DNA from: Pseudodesulfovibrio sp. | GTDB lineage: Bacteria; Desulfobacterota; Desulfovibrionia; Desulfovibrionales; Desulfovibrionaceae | Direction of reading: 5' to 3' | Length of the DNA stretch: 21,657 bases | Assembly: GCA_022712815.1 (NCBI GenBank) | Contig: JAFLJW010000384.1 | Span: 1-21,657, forward strand | Shown here: positions 15,240 through 21,345 of the stretch, in pieces | How the letters are laid out: every line of letters begins with the position of its first letter | Position numbering within the stretch: position 1 is the stretch's first letter | Position numbers and translations under genes: made by a program | Notes under the pieces: generated by a model | What the model saw: the letters and a program-made list of their open reading frames with translations, nothing else | Databases searched by the model: none | What the model was told of the DNA's origin: nothing

Positions 15240-15350
15240 GAATCGGTAGTGAGTTGATTGCTTGTTGAGGAAGAAAAGTCAGACCCCTGCGCATAAAAAT
15301 ACGCTTTGATCTTGTGTTTTCATCCCTGCCTTGCTCTCAAATCAGTCTTT
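15240..15350 (-). repeat. Structured intergenic element, copy 4 (type 1, decayed)
   Basis: Directly follows copy 3 in the same orientation. Recognisable parts (- strand) are TTGAGAGCAAGGC at the left, an apical GCGTATTTTTATGCGC, GGGTCTGACTTTTC in the right inner arm and AAGCAATCAA at the right. The inner stem pairs poorly, so the copy looks degenerate. Confidence 0.65.
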
Positions 15351-15429
15351 AATTTTATTGTGGAAGTGGAAAATGGAGCGGCTTTGTCTGCCCTGATTTC
15401 CGTTCATGAAGTGGATTTTAACGATGCGA

Positions 15430-15549
15430 GGTTGTGGAGAAAGGTTCAAGAGCAAGATGAAAGCCACAAAACAATCGCAGGCGCAGTAACACTGGCTTGA
15501 GGTTTGGTTTGCGCTTTCCAGTGTGGAAATTGAGCCTTTATTCGCAGCC
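15430..15549 (+). repeat. Structured intergenic element, copy 5 (type 2), before the rubredoxin gene
   Basis: The outer stem pairs 15430-15449 (GGTTGTGGAGAAAGGTTCAA) with 15530-15549 (TTGAGCCTTTATTCGCAGCC): 20 positions with four G-U pairs and one G x A mismatch at the place where copy 1 has one. The centre holds CGCAGGCGCAGTAACACTGGC, matching copy 1 around its apical hairpin. It ends 6 bases before the GGAGG of the rubredoxin gene. Confidence 0.7.
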
Positions 15550-15566
15550 GGGTACGGAGGTAACCC

Positions 15567-16016
15567 ATGGCCCGTCCTGAAGATATGTGGCAATGCCAGA
15601 CTGTGAATTGTGGGTATATTTACAACCCGGACAAGGGTGACCGCAGGGGCAAGATCGCCAAGGGAACACTGTTTCAGGACATCCCGGAAGAGTGGCGTTG
15701 CCCCATCTGCGGTGGCACGAAAAAATGCTTCAGACCGCTCATGGGGCCCGGTTCCACCAAGGACGATTGTGAGCTTCCGGTGGAGACCGACCCTGCAAAG
15801 TTGACAGCCGCCGCCTCTGCTGCGAAAGTGGCAGACAAAAAGGAGACAGATTCCATGCAGAAATATGTTTGTGAGATTTGCGGCTATGTGTACGATCCCA
15901 AAGAAGGCGATCCTGACAGCGATATCCCGGCAGGCACCAGTTTTGACGATTTGCCGGACGATTGGACCTGTCCCATTTGCGGTGCGACCAAAGAAAGCTT
16001 TGTTCCGGAAGATTAG
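15567..16016 (+). CDS. Double-domain rubredoxin (CX4C domain fused to a canonical rubredoxin)
   Basis: A 149-residue cytoplasmic electron carrier with two rubredoxin domains. Domain 1 (1-60) has Cys10 and Cys15 in an unusual CX4C spacing, then Cys45 and Cys48; CX4C is known from the Rd-2-like rubredoxins of Desulfovibrio. An Ala/Lys-rich linker covers about 61-96. Domain 2 (97-149) is a complete canonical rubredoxin with Cys102, Cys105, Cys135 and Cys138. It begins at an internal ATG (15855) preceded by AAGGAG at 15840-15845, so a separate 53-residue rubredoxin may also be made. The likely partner is Roo, encoded just downstream. The first start is supported by GGAGG at 15556-15560. It ends with its own terminator. 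Confidence 0.92.
   Translation: MARPEDMWQCQTVNCGYIYNPDKGDRRGKIAKGTLFQDIPEEWRCPICGGTKKCFRPLMGPGSTKDDCELPVETDPAKLTAAASAAKVADKKETDSMQKYVCEICGYVYDPKEGDPDSDIPAGTSFDDLPDDWTCPICGATKESFVPED
15840..15857 (+). promoter_or_regulatory. Internal ribosome-binding site and start codon inside the double rubredoxin gene
   Basis: AAGGAG (15840-15845) lies 9 bases before the in-frame ATG at 15855-15857. Translation from here gives exactly a canonical 53-residue rubredoxin (MQKYVCEICGYVYDP...). Confidence 0.5.
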
Positions 16017-16041
16017 CAAATAAACCCGAATAGTCGGGCAG

Positions 16042-16074
16042 GAAGCGCGTTCGATAAAGTCCGCGCTTCTTTTT
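16042..16074 (+). terminator. Terminator or attenuator between the rubredoxin and roo genes
   Basis: GAAGCGCG (16042-16049) pairs with CGCGCTTC (16062-16069), followed by five T. Only 27 bp separate its end from the GGTGGAG of roo, too little for an obvious separate promoter, so partial read-through may set the rubredoxin to Roo ratio. Confidence 0.7.
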
Positions 16075-16113
16075 GATATAACGGTTGATTGACCGTTCAA
16101 GGTGGAGAATAAA

Positions 16114-17316
16114 ATGAAACCAGTTGAGATTAAAGACGGAATTTTTTGGATTGGCGTGGTGGACTGGAATTGCCGTAATTTTCATGGCTATTCCAGAGCT
16201 CCCATGGGAACCACCTATAACAACTTCTTGATCATGGACGAAAAAGTCACCCTTATCGATACCGTGCCCAAGGAGTTCTGGGGAACCCTCAAATGCAACC
16301 TGGCCCAGACGCTTGGGGACAAGAAGATCGACTACTTTGTCATCAACCATCTGGAACCGGATCACGCCGGTTGTCTGGCCTTGGCTGTTGAGAAGTATCG
16401 CCCCGAGAAGATTTTCACCTCTCCCATGGGTGAGAAGTCCATGAAAGCCCATTTTCACTATACCGACTGGCCTGTTGAAGTCGTGCCCACCGGCACTGAA
16501 ATTTCCCTTGGAGAGCGCACTCTTCAGTTTGTCGAGACCCGTATGTTGCACTGGCCCGATGCCATGCTGACTTACTGCCCGCAGGCCAAGGTGGCCTTCA
16601 CCAATGATGCTTTCGGTCAGAACTGGGCCACCAGCGAACGTTGGGCGGATGAGGTTGATCGGCACACTCTGGAAGAACTGATGAAGTCTTATTTTGCCAA
16701 CATCCTGCTGCCGTATTCCCCGGTGGTTCTCAAGACCTTGAAGGCTCTGGGCGAGATGAATCTCGACATCGAAACCATTTGCCCGGACCACGGCCTCATG
16801 TTCCGTGGCGCTGACGATGTCAAATGGGTGCTCGACAAGTATGTCGAGTTCGCCGAACAGAAGCCGAAGAACAAGGCGGTCATCGTCTATGATACCATGT
16901 GGCATTCCACGGAGAAGATGGCGCAGGCCGTTGCTACCGGTCTGGTGGATGAGGGTGTTTCCGTGCGGTTGATGTCCATGAAACATAACCATCATTCCGA
17001 TGTCATGACCGAGATACACGATGCCGCTGCCGTGATCGTTGGTTCCCCGACCCACAACAACGGAATCCTGCCGATGATGGCTGACATGATGACCTACATG
17101 AAGGGCCTCAGGCCGCAGAACAAGATCGGCGCGGCCATCGGTTCCTTTGGTTGGTCCGGCGAATGCGTCAAGGTCCTGAACAAGTGGCTTGAGGATATCG
17201 GCATGGAGAATATCGACCCGGTCAAGGTCAAGCATGTACCTACCCATGAAAATTTGAACCAGTGCTACGAACAGGGCAAGGCCATCGCCGTTGCCATCAA
17301 GGAAAAACTCGGTTAA
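16114..17316 (+). CDS. roo: Rubredoxin:oxygen oxidoreductase (flavodiiron protein)
   Basis: A 400-residue cytoplasmic flavodiiron enzyme that reduces O2 to water, and possibly NO, with electrons from rubredoxin. Residues 1-250 form the beta-lactamase-like diiron domain and about 255-400 the FMN-binding flavodoxin domain (VIVYDTMWHSTEKMA; SPTHNNGILP). Starting at ATG 16114, the iron ligands fall at His79, Glu81, Asp83, His146, Asp165 and His226, the same numbers as in D. gigas ROO. This supports 16114 over the in-frame GTG at 16102; GGTGGAG at 16101-16107 is the ribosome-binding site. It follows the double rubredoxin gene and a strong terminator follows it. Confidence 0.96.
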   Translation: MKPVEIKDGIFWIGVVDWNCRNFHGYSRAPMGTTYNNFLIMDEKVTLIDTVPKEFWGTLKCNLAQTLGDKKIDYFVINHLEPDHAGCLALAVEKYRPEKIFTSPMGEKSMKAHFHYTDWPVEVVPTGTEISLGERTLQFVETRMLHWPDAMLTYCPQAKVAFTNDAFGQNWATSERWADEVDRHTLEELMKSYFANILLPYSPVVLKTLKALGEMNLDIETICPDHGLMFRGADDVKWVLDKYVEFAEQKPKNKAVIVYDTMWHSTEKMAQAVATGLVDEGVSVRLMSMKHNHHSDVMTEIHDAAAVIVGSPTHNNGILPMMADMMTYMKGLRPQNKIGAAIGSFGWSGECVKVLNKWLEDIGMENIDPVKVKHVPTHENLNQCYEQGKAIAVAIKEKLG

Positions 17317-17338
17317 GAAGATTCCTTCCCGATGATTC

Positions 17339-17372
17339 AAGCCCCGTCCGGTATTATCCGGGCGGGGCTTTT
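17339..17372 (+). terminator. Rho-independent terminator after roo
   Basis: AAGCCCCGTCCGG (17339-17351) pairs with CCGGGCGGGGCTT (17358-17370) with one G-U, followed by TTTT. It separates roo from the convergent gene ending at 17435. Confidence 0.9.
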
Positions 17373-17434
17373 ACGTGTTCTGGAATGGATAGAGTTTTGC
17401 TGGTGAAGTCGCGTTGAAAATCTTTGAGAGAGGG

Positions 17435-17890
17435 TCAGTCTTTCTTTGTATTCCGGGTCAGGAAGCGATCCAACTGATTGGTGAATTCCTGTTTGTCTTT
17501 TGGGCCGATGGGGGCCGGACCGCCGGAAACCATGCCGCCGCTACGCAGTTCTTCCATCAGGTTGCGCATGCGCAGCAGTCCCTTGATATTGTCCTCGGTG
17601 TACAGTTCGCCTCTGGGATTGAGGCCGGTGGCTTCCTTGTCCACGATCTTGTCGGCCAGGGGAATATCCGCAGTGATAACCAGGTCGCCGGGCTGAACTA
17701 ACCGGGCAATCTCGTCATCCGCCACGTCAAATCCAGCCGAGACCCTGATGGTATCGATAAGCGGTGATGGCGGCACTGAAATCACCGCATTGGCAACCAA
17801 TGTCATTGTGATTTCGCGCCGCAGGGCCGTCTTGAACAAAACTTCCTTGATGATGTTGGGACAGGCGTCCGCATCCACCCATATATGCAT
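17435..17890 (-). CDS. YaiI/YqxD family protein (DUF188, UPF0178)
   Basis: A 151-residue soluble protein with the family landmarks: an N-terminal IWVDADACPNIIKEVL, a VSAGFDVADDEI stretch, then DLVITADIPLADKIVDK and the late NPRGELYTEDNI. The fold is thought to be PIN/NYN nuclease-like with conserved acidic residues, but no activity is established. It lies 27 bases after the ywbE-like gene on the same strand, and the two are likely co-transcribed. The ribosome-binding site is weak (GGGAA). The gene is convergent with roo. Confidence 0.9.
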   Translation of the reverse strand: MHIWVDADACPNIIKEVLFKTALRREITMTLVANAVISVPPSPLIDTIRVSAGFDVADDEIARLVQPGDLVITADIPLADKIVDKEATGLNPRGELYTEDNIKGLLRMRNLMEELRSGGMVSGGPAPIGPKDKQEFTNQLDRFLTRNTKKD

Positions 17891-17917
17891 TGAGTTCCCG
17901 TTGTCTTTTGGTGCTGG

Positions 17918-18115
17918 TCAGCCTGTTATTATTTCTTTGACCCGACCAACCTGACCGTCTTCAAGCCTCACCTTGATTCCATGCGGATGAGTGGGCGATT
18001 TGGTCAGCAATTTACCCACAACCCCTTCGGTGAGTACTCCGCTACGCTGGTCTTTCTTCAATACTATGTTCACCCGCATACCGGGCTTGATGTCTTTACG
18101 AGTTCTTCCGTCCAC
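17918..18115 (-). CDS. YwbE family protein (DUF2196)
   Basis: A 65-residue protein matching the YwbE family over its whole length: RKDIKPGMRVNIVLKKDQRSG, then KLLTKSPTHPHGIKVRLEDG and QVGRVKEI. It is small and beta-rich; the function is unknown. The chosen start is GTG at 18115, with GGAG at 18123-18126 (7-base spacing). A longer in-frame frame extends upstream to 18466 but runs through the two repeat copies and gives sequence foreign to the family, so it is rejected. It is followed by the YaiI-like gene. Confidence 0.88.
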   Translation of the reverse strand: MDGRTRKDIKPGMRVNIVLKKDQRSGVLTEGVVGKLLTKSPTHPHGIKVRLEDGQVGRVKEIITG

Positions 18116-18194
18116 AAAAAATCTCCAAGTATTAAAAGTGCAGAATGACGACAAGTCAGGCTGTTCGCCCTGTAATCCATATCTTCCCCAGTCC

Positions 18195-18303
18195 GTTTCT
18201 TCCACATAAAGGATCATTCCCGTAGGCGGTTGAGAAGCGTTCGAGTGCGAGGCGCAAGCGAAAATCAGGACCGAAGCGTATTCCCATACGTGAGGGTCTG
18301 GTT
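18195..18303 (+). repeat. Structured intergenic element, copy 6 (type 1, truncated tandem copy)
   Basis: 109 bp repeated at 18323-18431 with only two substitutions and a period of 128 bp. It includes 27 bp of left flank (18195-18221), the left outer arm from 18222, the apical hairpin and most of the right inner arm. It lacks the right outer arm, so it cannot fold fully alone. Confidence 0.9.
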
Positions 18304-18349
18304 CTTCTACAGTCCCCATCCTGTTTCTTCCACATAAAGGATTATTCCC

Positions 18350-18474
18350 GTAGGCGGTTGAGAAGTGTTCGAGTGCGAGGCGCAAGCGAAAATCAGGACC
18401 GAAGCGTATTCCCATACGTGAGGGTCTGGTTTTCGCGCAGCAACGAAGCAATCGGACGCTTCTCAACCGCCTAC
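18350..18474 (+). repeat. Structured intergenic element, copy 7 (type 1, best preserved)
   Basis: The outer stem pairs 18350-18376 with 18448-18474: 27 positions, of which the outermost 16 are perfect, with two G-U and one G x A mismatch. The internal loop is GAGGCGCAA against GCAGCAACGAA. The inner stem pairs 18386-18400 with 18423-18436 (14 pairs, one bulge). The apical hairpin is CGTAT-TCCC-ATACG (18405-18418). Its right arm contains the stop codon (18471-18473) of the - strand gene next to it. Confidence 0.92.
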
Positions 18475-18992
18475 TGCCAGGAGCCTTTTTTGAAGCTGAA
18501 TATGTGGCGGTTTGGGATGATGGCTACCGGGATGAACTCTCCCTGACGGCAGGCCTCCGGGGATGCGCCTGTGGCTTCAAAGACTTTTTCCTTGTAGCGG
18601 AGCACACCCACATACGGGATGGTTTTGGACTTGGAGCGGCGAACTTTGCAGATCAGGGATTCGCTGTCGATGCGGTGAAAACGTGCGAGATATGAACCGT
18701 CATCTTGTTTGACAATCTGCATCCGGCTTTTGGAAAGGCGGTGATTTCTGTTCAGGGTACGGACTTCGGACTTGGCAAAACGGGAAAAATCAGCGTGTTT
18801 ACTGGCCAAGTCTTCATCAAGATAGAGAGGGAGATTTTGTCCGGTGATGGGCGTATTGGCGTTGCCGGGTGGAGCCACGGCCACAGCCATGGGGACCTTG
18901 GGAGTGGTCGGTTCGGCAGTCATGCTGGTGGATACAAAAAAAGACCCGGTCAGAAACACGGCCAAACAAGCTGAAATGATAAGTTTAAACAT
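18471..18992 (-). CDS. Exported protein of unknown function
   Basis: A 173-residue protein with a clear signal peptide at about 1-26 (FKLIISACLAVFLTGSFFVS, then a Thr-Ala site). A Pro/Ala/Thr-rich stretch follows, and from about residue 55 a compact basic domain with RTLNRNHRLSKSRMQIV, LARFHRIDSESLICKVRRSKSK, IPYVGVLRYKEKVFEA and an unpaired-looking CRQGEF near 152. I do not recognise the family. It follows the vWA-OmpA gene by 67 bp containing a strong hairpin, so it may be in the same operon and act in the periplasm. An AGAGGA ribosome-binding sequence precedes the ATG. Its TAG stop lies inside the arm of the adjacent repeat element. Confidence 0.82.
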   Translation of the reverse strand: MFKLIISACLAVFLTGSFFVSTSMTAEPTTPKVPMAVAVAPPGNANTPITGQNLPLYLDEDLASKHADFSRFAKSEVRTLNRNHRLSKSRMQIVKQDDGSYLARFHRIDSESLICKVRRSKSKTIPYVGVLRYKEKVFEATGASPEACRQGEFIPVAIIPNRHIFSFKKGSWQ

Positions 18993-19018
18993 AGTGTTGA
19001 TTCCTCTGCCAGAGCAGT

Positions 19019-19045
19019 CGGTTGGGCGACAGTGCCGCCCAACCG
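19019..19045 (-). other. Intercistronic hairpin between the OmpA-like and exported-protein genes
   Basis: A perfect 10-bp stem CGGTTGGGCG (19019-19028) and CGCCCAACCG (19036-19045) with a 7-nt loop. In the direction of transcription (-) no T-run follows, so it is more likely an mRNA stabiliser or processing site protecting the 3' end of the OmpA-like message than a terminator. Confidence 0.6.
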
Positions 19046-19059
19046 TTTATACCATAGCT

Positions 19060-20109
19060 CTACTTGGTCAGGATTTCAACCCTACGATTCAGCTTGCGGC
19101 CTTCCTTGGTGGTGTTGTCATACTTGGGAGCCATTTCACCGTAGCCCTTGGCTGTCAGGCGAGAGGCGGGAACGCCATTGGCGATCATCCAGTTCGTGAC
19201 CGAGTCGGCGCGGCGTACGGACAGTCCCTGGTTGTATGCTTCGGCACCGGTGGAGTCGGTGTGTCCGGCGACTTCAAAGTCAGCGGAGCCTTCTTCCAGA
19301 ATCATTTTGGCCTGTTCGAGTACGGGAATCATCTCGTCTGTGATCGCGAACTTGTCAAAGCCGAAGTGCAGGCTGAAGGTGATGGTCTCTTTTGCCATGG
19401 GCACGACGACTACTGGCAGCGGAGCCGGAGCAGCAGCGGCTTCTTCGTAGAAGACATCTTTGGCGTACTGGTCCATGGCGCCGGGAGCCATCAGGGAAGC
19501 GGCATCGGCAACTATAGTGCAGGAAGAAAGTGCGCGGATTTCATCGATGATCATCTGGCCGCGAGCGGTGTCTGCGTAGCTGACGACATGGATGCACAGT
19601 TTGTCGCCGTACTTGGAGTACAAGGCCTTGGCCTGTGCGATGGGATCGGCTCCGGTGTTGGAGTTACCATCGGTGAACATGATCAGCGCGGTCTTGCCGG
19701 GCAGGCCTGCGATGACCGGGTCAAGATCCATCAAGCCGTTGCCCATGGGGGTGGTGCGGTTGAAAATTGCGTAGTCGGTGCCGACTTTGCTGGCAGCACC
19801 TGCGAGGGCGGCTTCACTATACGGCATGGGCTGAGACTCGGCCTGAAAAGGCGCGAACATGAACATGGCGGAATTGTAGTCCAGATTGGGAATGGCCTTG
19901 TTCATGGCCTGAACGGTCTCAAGGGCCAGATCGATCTTTTTCTTGCCAAGAGTTGCATGGGTCATGGCCATGGAACCGGATTGGTCAAGAAAAATGATGA
20001 AATTGTCAATTTTCTTGACCATCTTTGCATTGGCGGGACCTGCCAGCGCAAAGGAAATGGCCATAATAGCGACAAGGGTCAACAAAAGCAGTTTTTTAGA
20101 TTGTCTCAT
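19060..20109 (-). CDS. Periplasmic vWA domain-OmpA domain protein
   Basis: A 349-residue exported protein. A signal peptide covers about 1-28 (LLLLTLVAIMAISFALAGPANA). The von Willebrand A domain (about 35-210) has the metal-site motif DQSGS at 42-46 and the later MFTDGNSNTG. A short Ala/Pro linker (AAAAPAPLPVVVVP) leads to a C-terminal OmpA-like peptidoglycan-binding domain (about 240-349) with FEVAGHTDSTGAEAYN, LSVRRADSV and GYGEMAPKYDN. No beta-barrel segment and no lipobox are present, so it is a soluble periplasmic protein anchored to the cell wall. The vWA domain suggests metal-dependent protein binding; the partner is unknown. AAAGGAG ribosome-binding site. Confidence 0.92.
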   Translation of the reverse strand: MRQSKKLLLLTLVAIMAISFALAGPANAKMVKKIDNFIIFLDQSGSMAMTHATLGKKKIDLALETVQAMNKAIPNLDYNSAMFMFAPFQAESQPMPYSEAALAGAASKVGTDYAIFNRTTPMGNGLMDLDPVIAGLPGKTALIMFTDGNSNTGADPIAQAKALYSKYGDKLCIHVVSYADTARGQMIIDEIRALSSCTIVADAASLMAPGAMDQYAKDVFYEEAAAAPAPLPVVVVPMAKETITFSLHFGFDKFAITDEMIPVLEQAKMILEEGSADFEVAGHTDSTGAEAYNQGLSVRRADSVTNWMIANGVPASRLTAKGYGEMAPKYDNTTKEGRKLNRRVEILTK

Positions 20110-20173
20110 GATCTCACTCCTTTAGAGATTGTTTTCAGAGCTTGCCGGGAGTGCGAACGCTCCACGGCTTTTG

Positions 20174-20202
20174 AATATACGCAAGAGAGCTAGTCGGTGC
20201 AA
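20174..20202 (-). promoter_or_regulatory. Candidate promoter of the vWA-OmpA gene
   Basis: On the - strand: TTGCAC (20202-20197), a 17-bp spacer and TATATT (20179-20174). It predicts a leader of about 58 nt, which contains the inverted repeat GGAGTG-CGAA-CGCTCC (+ strand reading). Confidence 0.6.
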
Positions 20203-20251
20203 GGGGTCTGGCTAAAAAAGTTATAATAAAATGATGGTATTCCAAATGAAA

Positions 20252-20298
20252 AACAGGATCCTGTTCAGGTTGCATCTGATGCATGAACACAGTATAAA
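20252..20298 (+). promoter_or_regulatory. Two palindromes and candidate hldD promoter
   Basis: AACAGGATCCTGTT (20252-20265) is a perfect 14-bp palindrome. TGCATC-T-GATGCA (20271-20283) is a second one, 5 bp further on. TTGCAT (20270-20275), a 17-bp spacer and TATAAA (20293-20298) form a plausible promoter whose -35 overlaps the second palindrome, an arrangement that fits repressor or activator binding. Confidence 0.45.
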
Positions 20299-20352
20299 GA
20301 AGCGTTTACGCCTAAAAGGGCGTGATGATTTCCAAGGTATCAAGGAGAGACC

Positions 20353-21333
20353 ATGTATATAGTCACGGGTGGCGCGGGCTTCATAGGCAGTGCCATGGTC
20401 TGGAAACTCAACCAGATGGGCATTGACGACATTCTGGTTGTGGATAATCTTTCCACAAGTGAAAAGTGGAGTAATCTGGTTAACTTGCGATATGAAGATT
20501 ATTTGCATCGCGACCAATTCCTCAAGCTGATTCTTGAAGGGGACGATCCCTTTGAGGCCGAGGCGGTCATTCATATGGGGGCGTGCTCTTCCACCACCGA
20601 GCTTGATGCCGACTTTCTCATGGAGAATAATTACCGCTATACGCAGTATGTGTGTCGTTTTTGTCTGGACAATGGTGCCCGTTTCATCAACGCATCCAGT
20701 GCGGCCACCTATGGCGATGGCGAGCATGGTTTTAATGACGACCACGCTGGTATCGACAAGCTCAGACCGCTGAACATGTACGGTTATTCCAAGCAGCTTT
20801 TTGACCTGTGGGCAAAGCAGGGCGAGATTCTGGACCGTATCGTCAGTCTCAAGTTTTTCAATGTCTTTGGTCCCAATGAGTATCACAAGGACGACATGAA
20901 AAGCGTCATCTGCAAGGCCCACAAGCAGATTCTGGAGACCGGGCAGCTCAAGCTTTTCAAGTCCTACCGGGACGAGTATCCCCACGGCGGCCAGAAGCGC
21001 GATTTCGTGTACATCAAGGATTGCGTGGATATCATGGCCTGGTTTCTGGAAAACCCGGATGCCAATGGCATTTTCAACATCGGTACGGGAACTGCAAGAA
21101 CTTGGAATGATTTGGCAAACGCTGTGTTTTTGGCCATGGGCAAGGAGCCCGTTATTGAGTACATTCCGATGCCTGAATCGATTCGTGATAAATATCAATA
21201 TTTTACTCAGGCCAGTATGGACAAGCTCGTAGCTGCCGGGTGTGATGTCAAAATGACGTCTCTGGAAGACGGTGCAGCCGATTATGTTCAAAATTATCTG
21301 GATCAAGACAACCCATTCCTGAAATCCCGTTAG
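20353..21333 (+). CDS. hldD: ADP-L-glycero-D-manno-heptose 6-epimerase
   Basis: A 326-residue short-chain dehydrogenase-type epimerase that makes ADP-L-glycero-D-manno-heptose for the LPS inner core. The NADP-binding loop TGGAGFIGS is at 5-13. The family's HMGACSSTTE block is at about 74-83. The active site is SSAAT (115-119) with Tyr143 and Lys147 in YGYSK. The FFNVFGPNEYHKDDMKS and KRDFVYIKDC segments follow the HldD/RfaD pattern. The length is slightly above the E. coli enzyme (310). An AAGGAGAG ribosome-binding sequence precedes the ATG. The next gene starts 12 bases after the stop and also concerns LPS, so they probably form an envelope operon. It diverges from the vWA-OmpA gene. Confidence 0.95.
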   Translation: MYIVTGGAGFIGSAMVWKLNQMGIDDILVVDNLSTSEKWSNLVNLRYEDYLHRDQFLKLILEGDDPFEAEAVIHMGACSSTTELDADFLMENNYRYTQYVCRFCLDNGARFINASSAATYGDGEHGFNDDHAGIDKLRPLNMYGYSKQLFDLWAKQGEILDRIVSLKFFNVFGPNEYHKDDMKSVICKAHKQILETGQLKLFKSYRDEYPHGGQKRDFVYIKDCVDIMAWFLENPDANGIFNIGTGTARTWNDLANAVFLAMGKEPVIEYIPMPESIRDKYQYFTQASMDKLVAAGCDVKMTSLEDGAADYVQNYLDQDNPFLKSR

Positions 21334-21345
21334 GGGGAGACCTTT

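Noticed and set aside
15306..15500. 64-codon frame between dfx and the rubredoxin gene
   Set aside because: It spans two repeat elements, has no ribosome-binding site and no recognisable sequence.
16102..16113. GTG start four codons before the chosen roo start
   Set aside because: It overlaps the ribosome-binding sequence, and the ATG at 16114 puts all six iron ligands at the D. gigas ROO numbers.
15739..17340. A 533-codon open frame on the - strand
   Set aside because: It is antisense to roo and the rubredoxin gene, both with all active-site residues. No domain is visible in it.
18116..18466. N-terminal extension of the ywbE-like gene (182-codon frame)
   Set aside because: It reads through two copies of an untranslated repeat, and the YwbE family starts at the GTG with a ribosome-binding site at 18123-18126.
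18195..18474. Tandem repeats as a CRISPR array
   Set aside because: Only two units, 109 bp long and part of a dispersed structured family; no short regular repeats, spacers or cas genes.
18844..20193. A 449-codon open frame on the + strand
   Set aside because: It is antisense to the vWA-OmpA gene and part of the exported-protein gene, is Gly/His-rich, and shows no domain. It arises from codon bias of the real genes.
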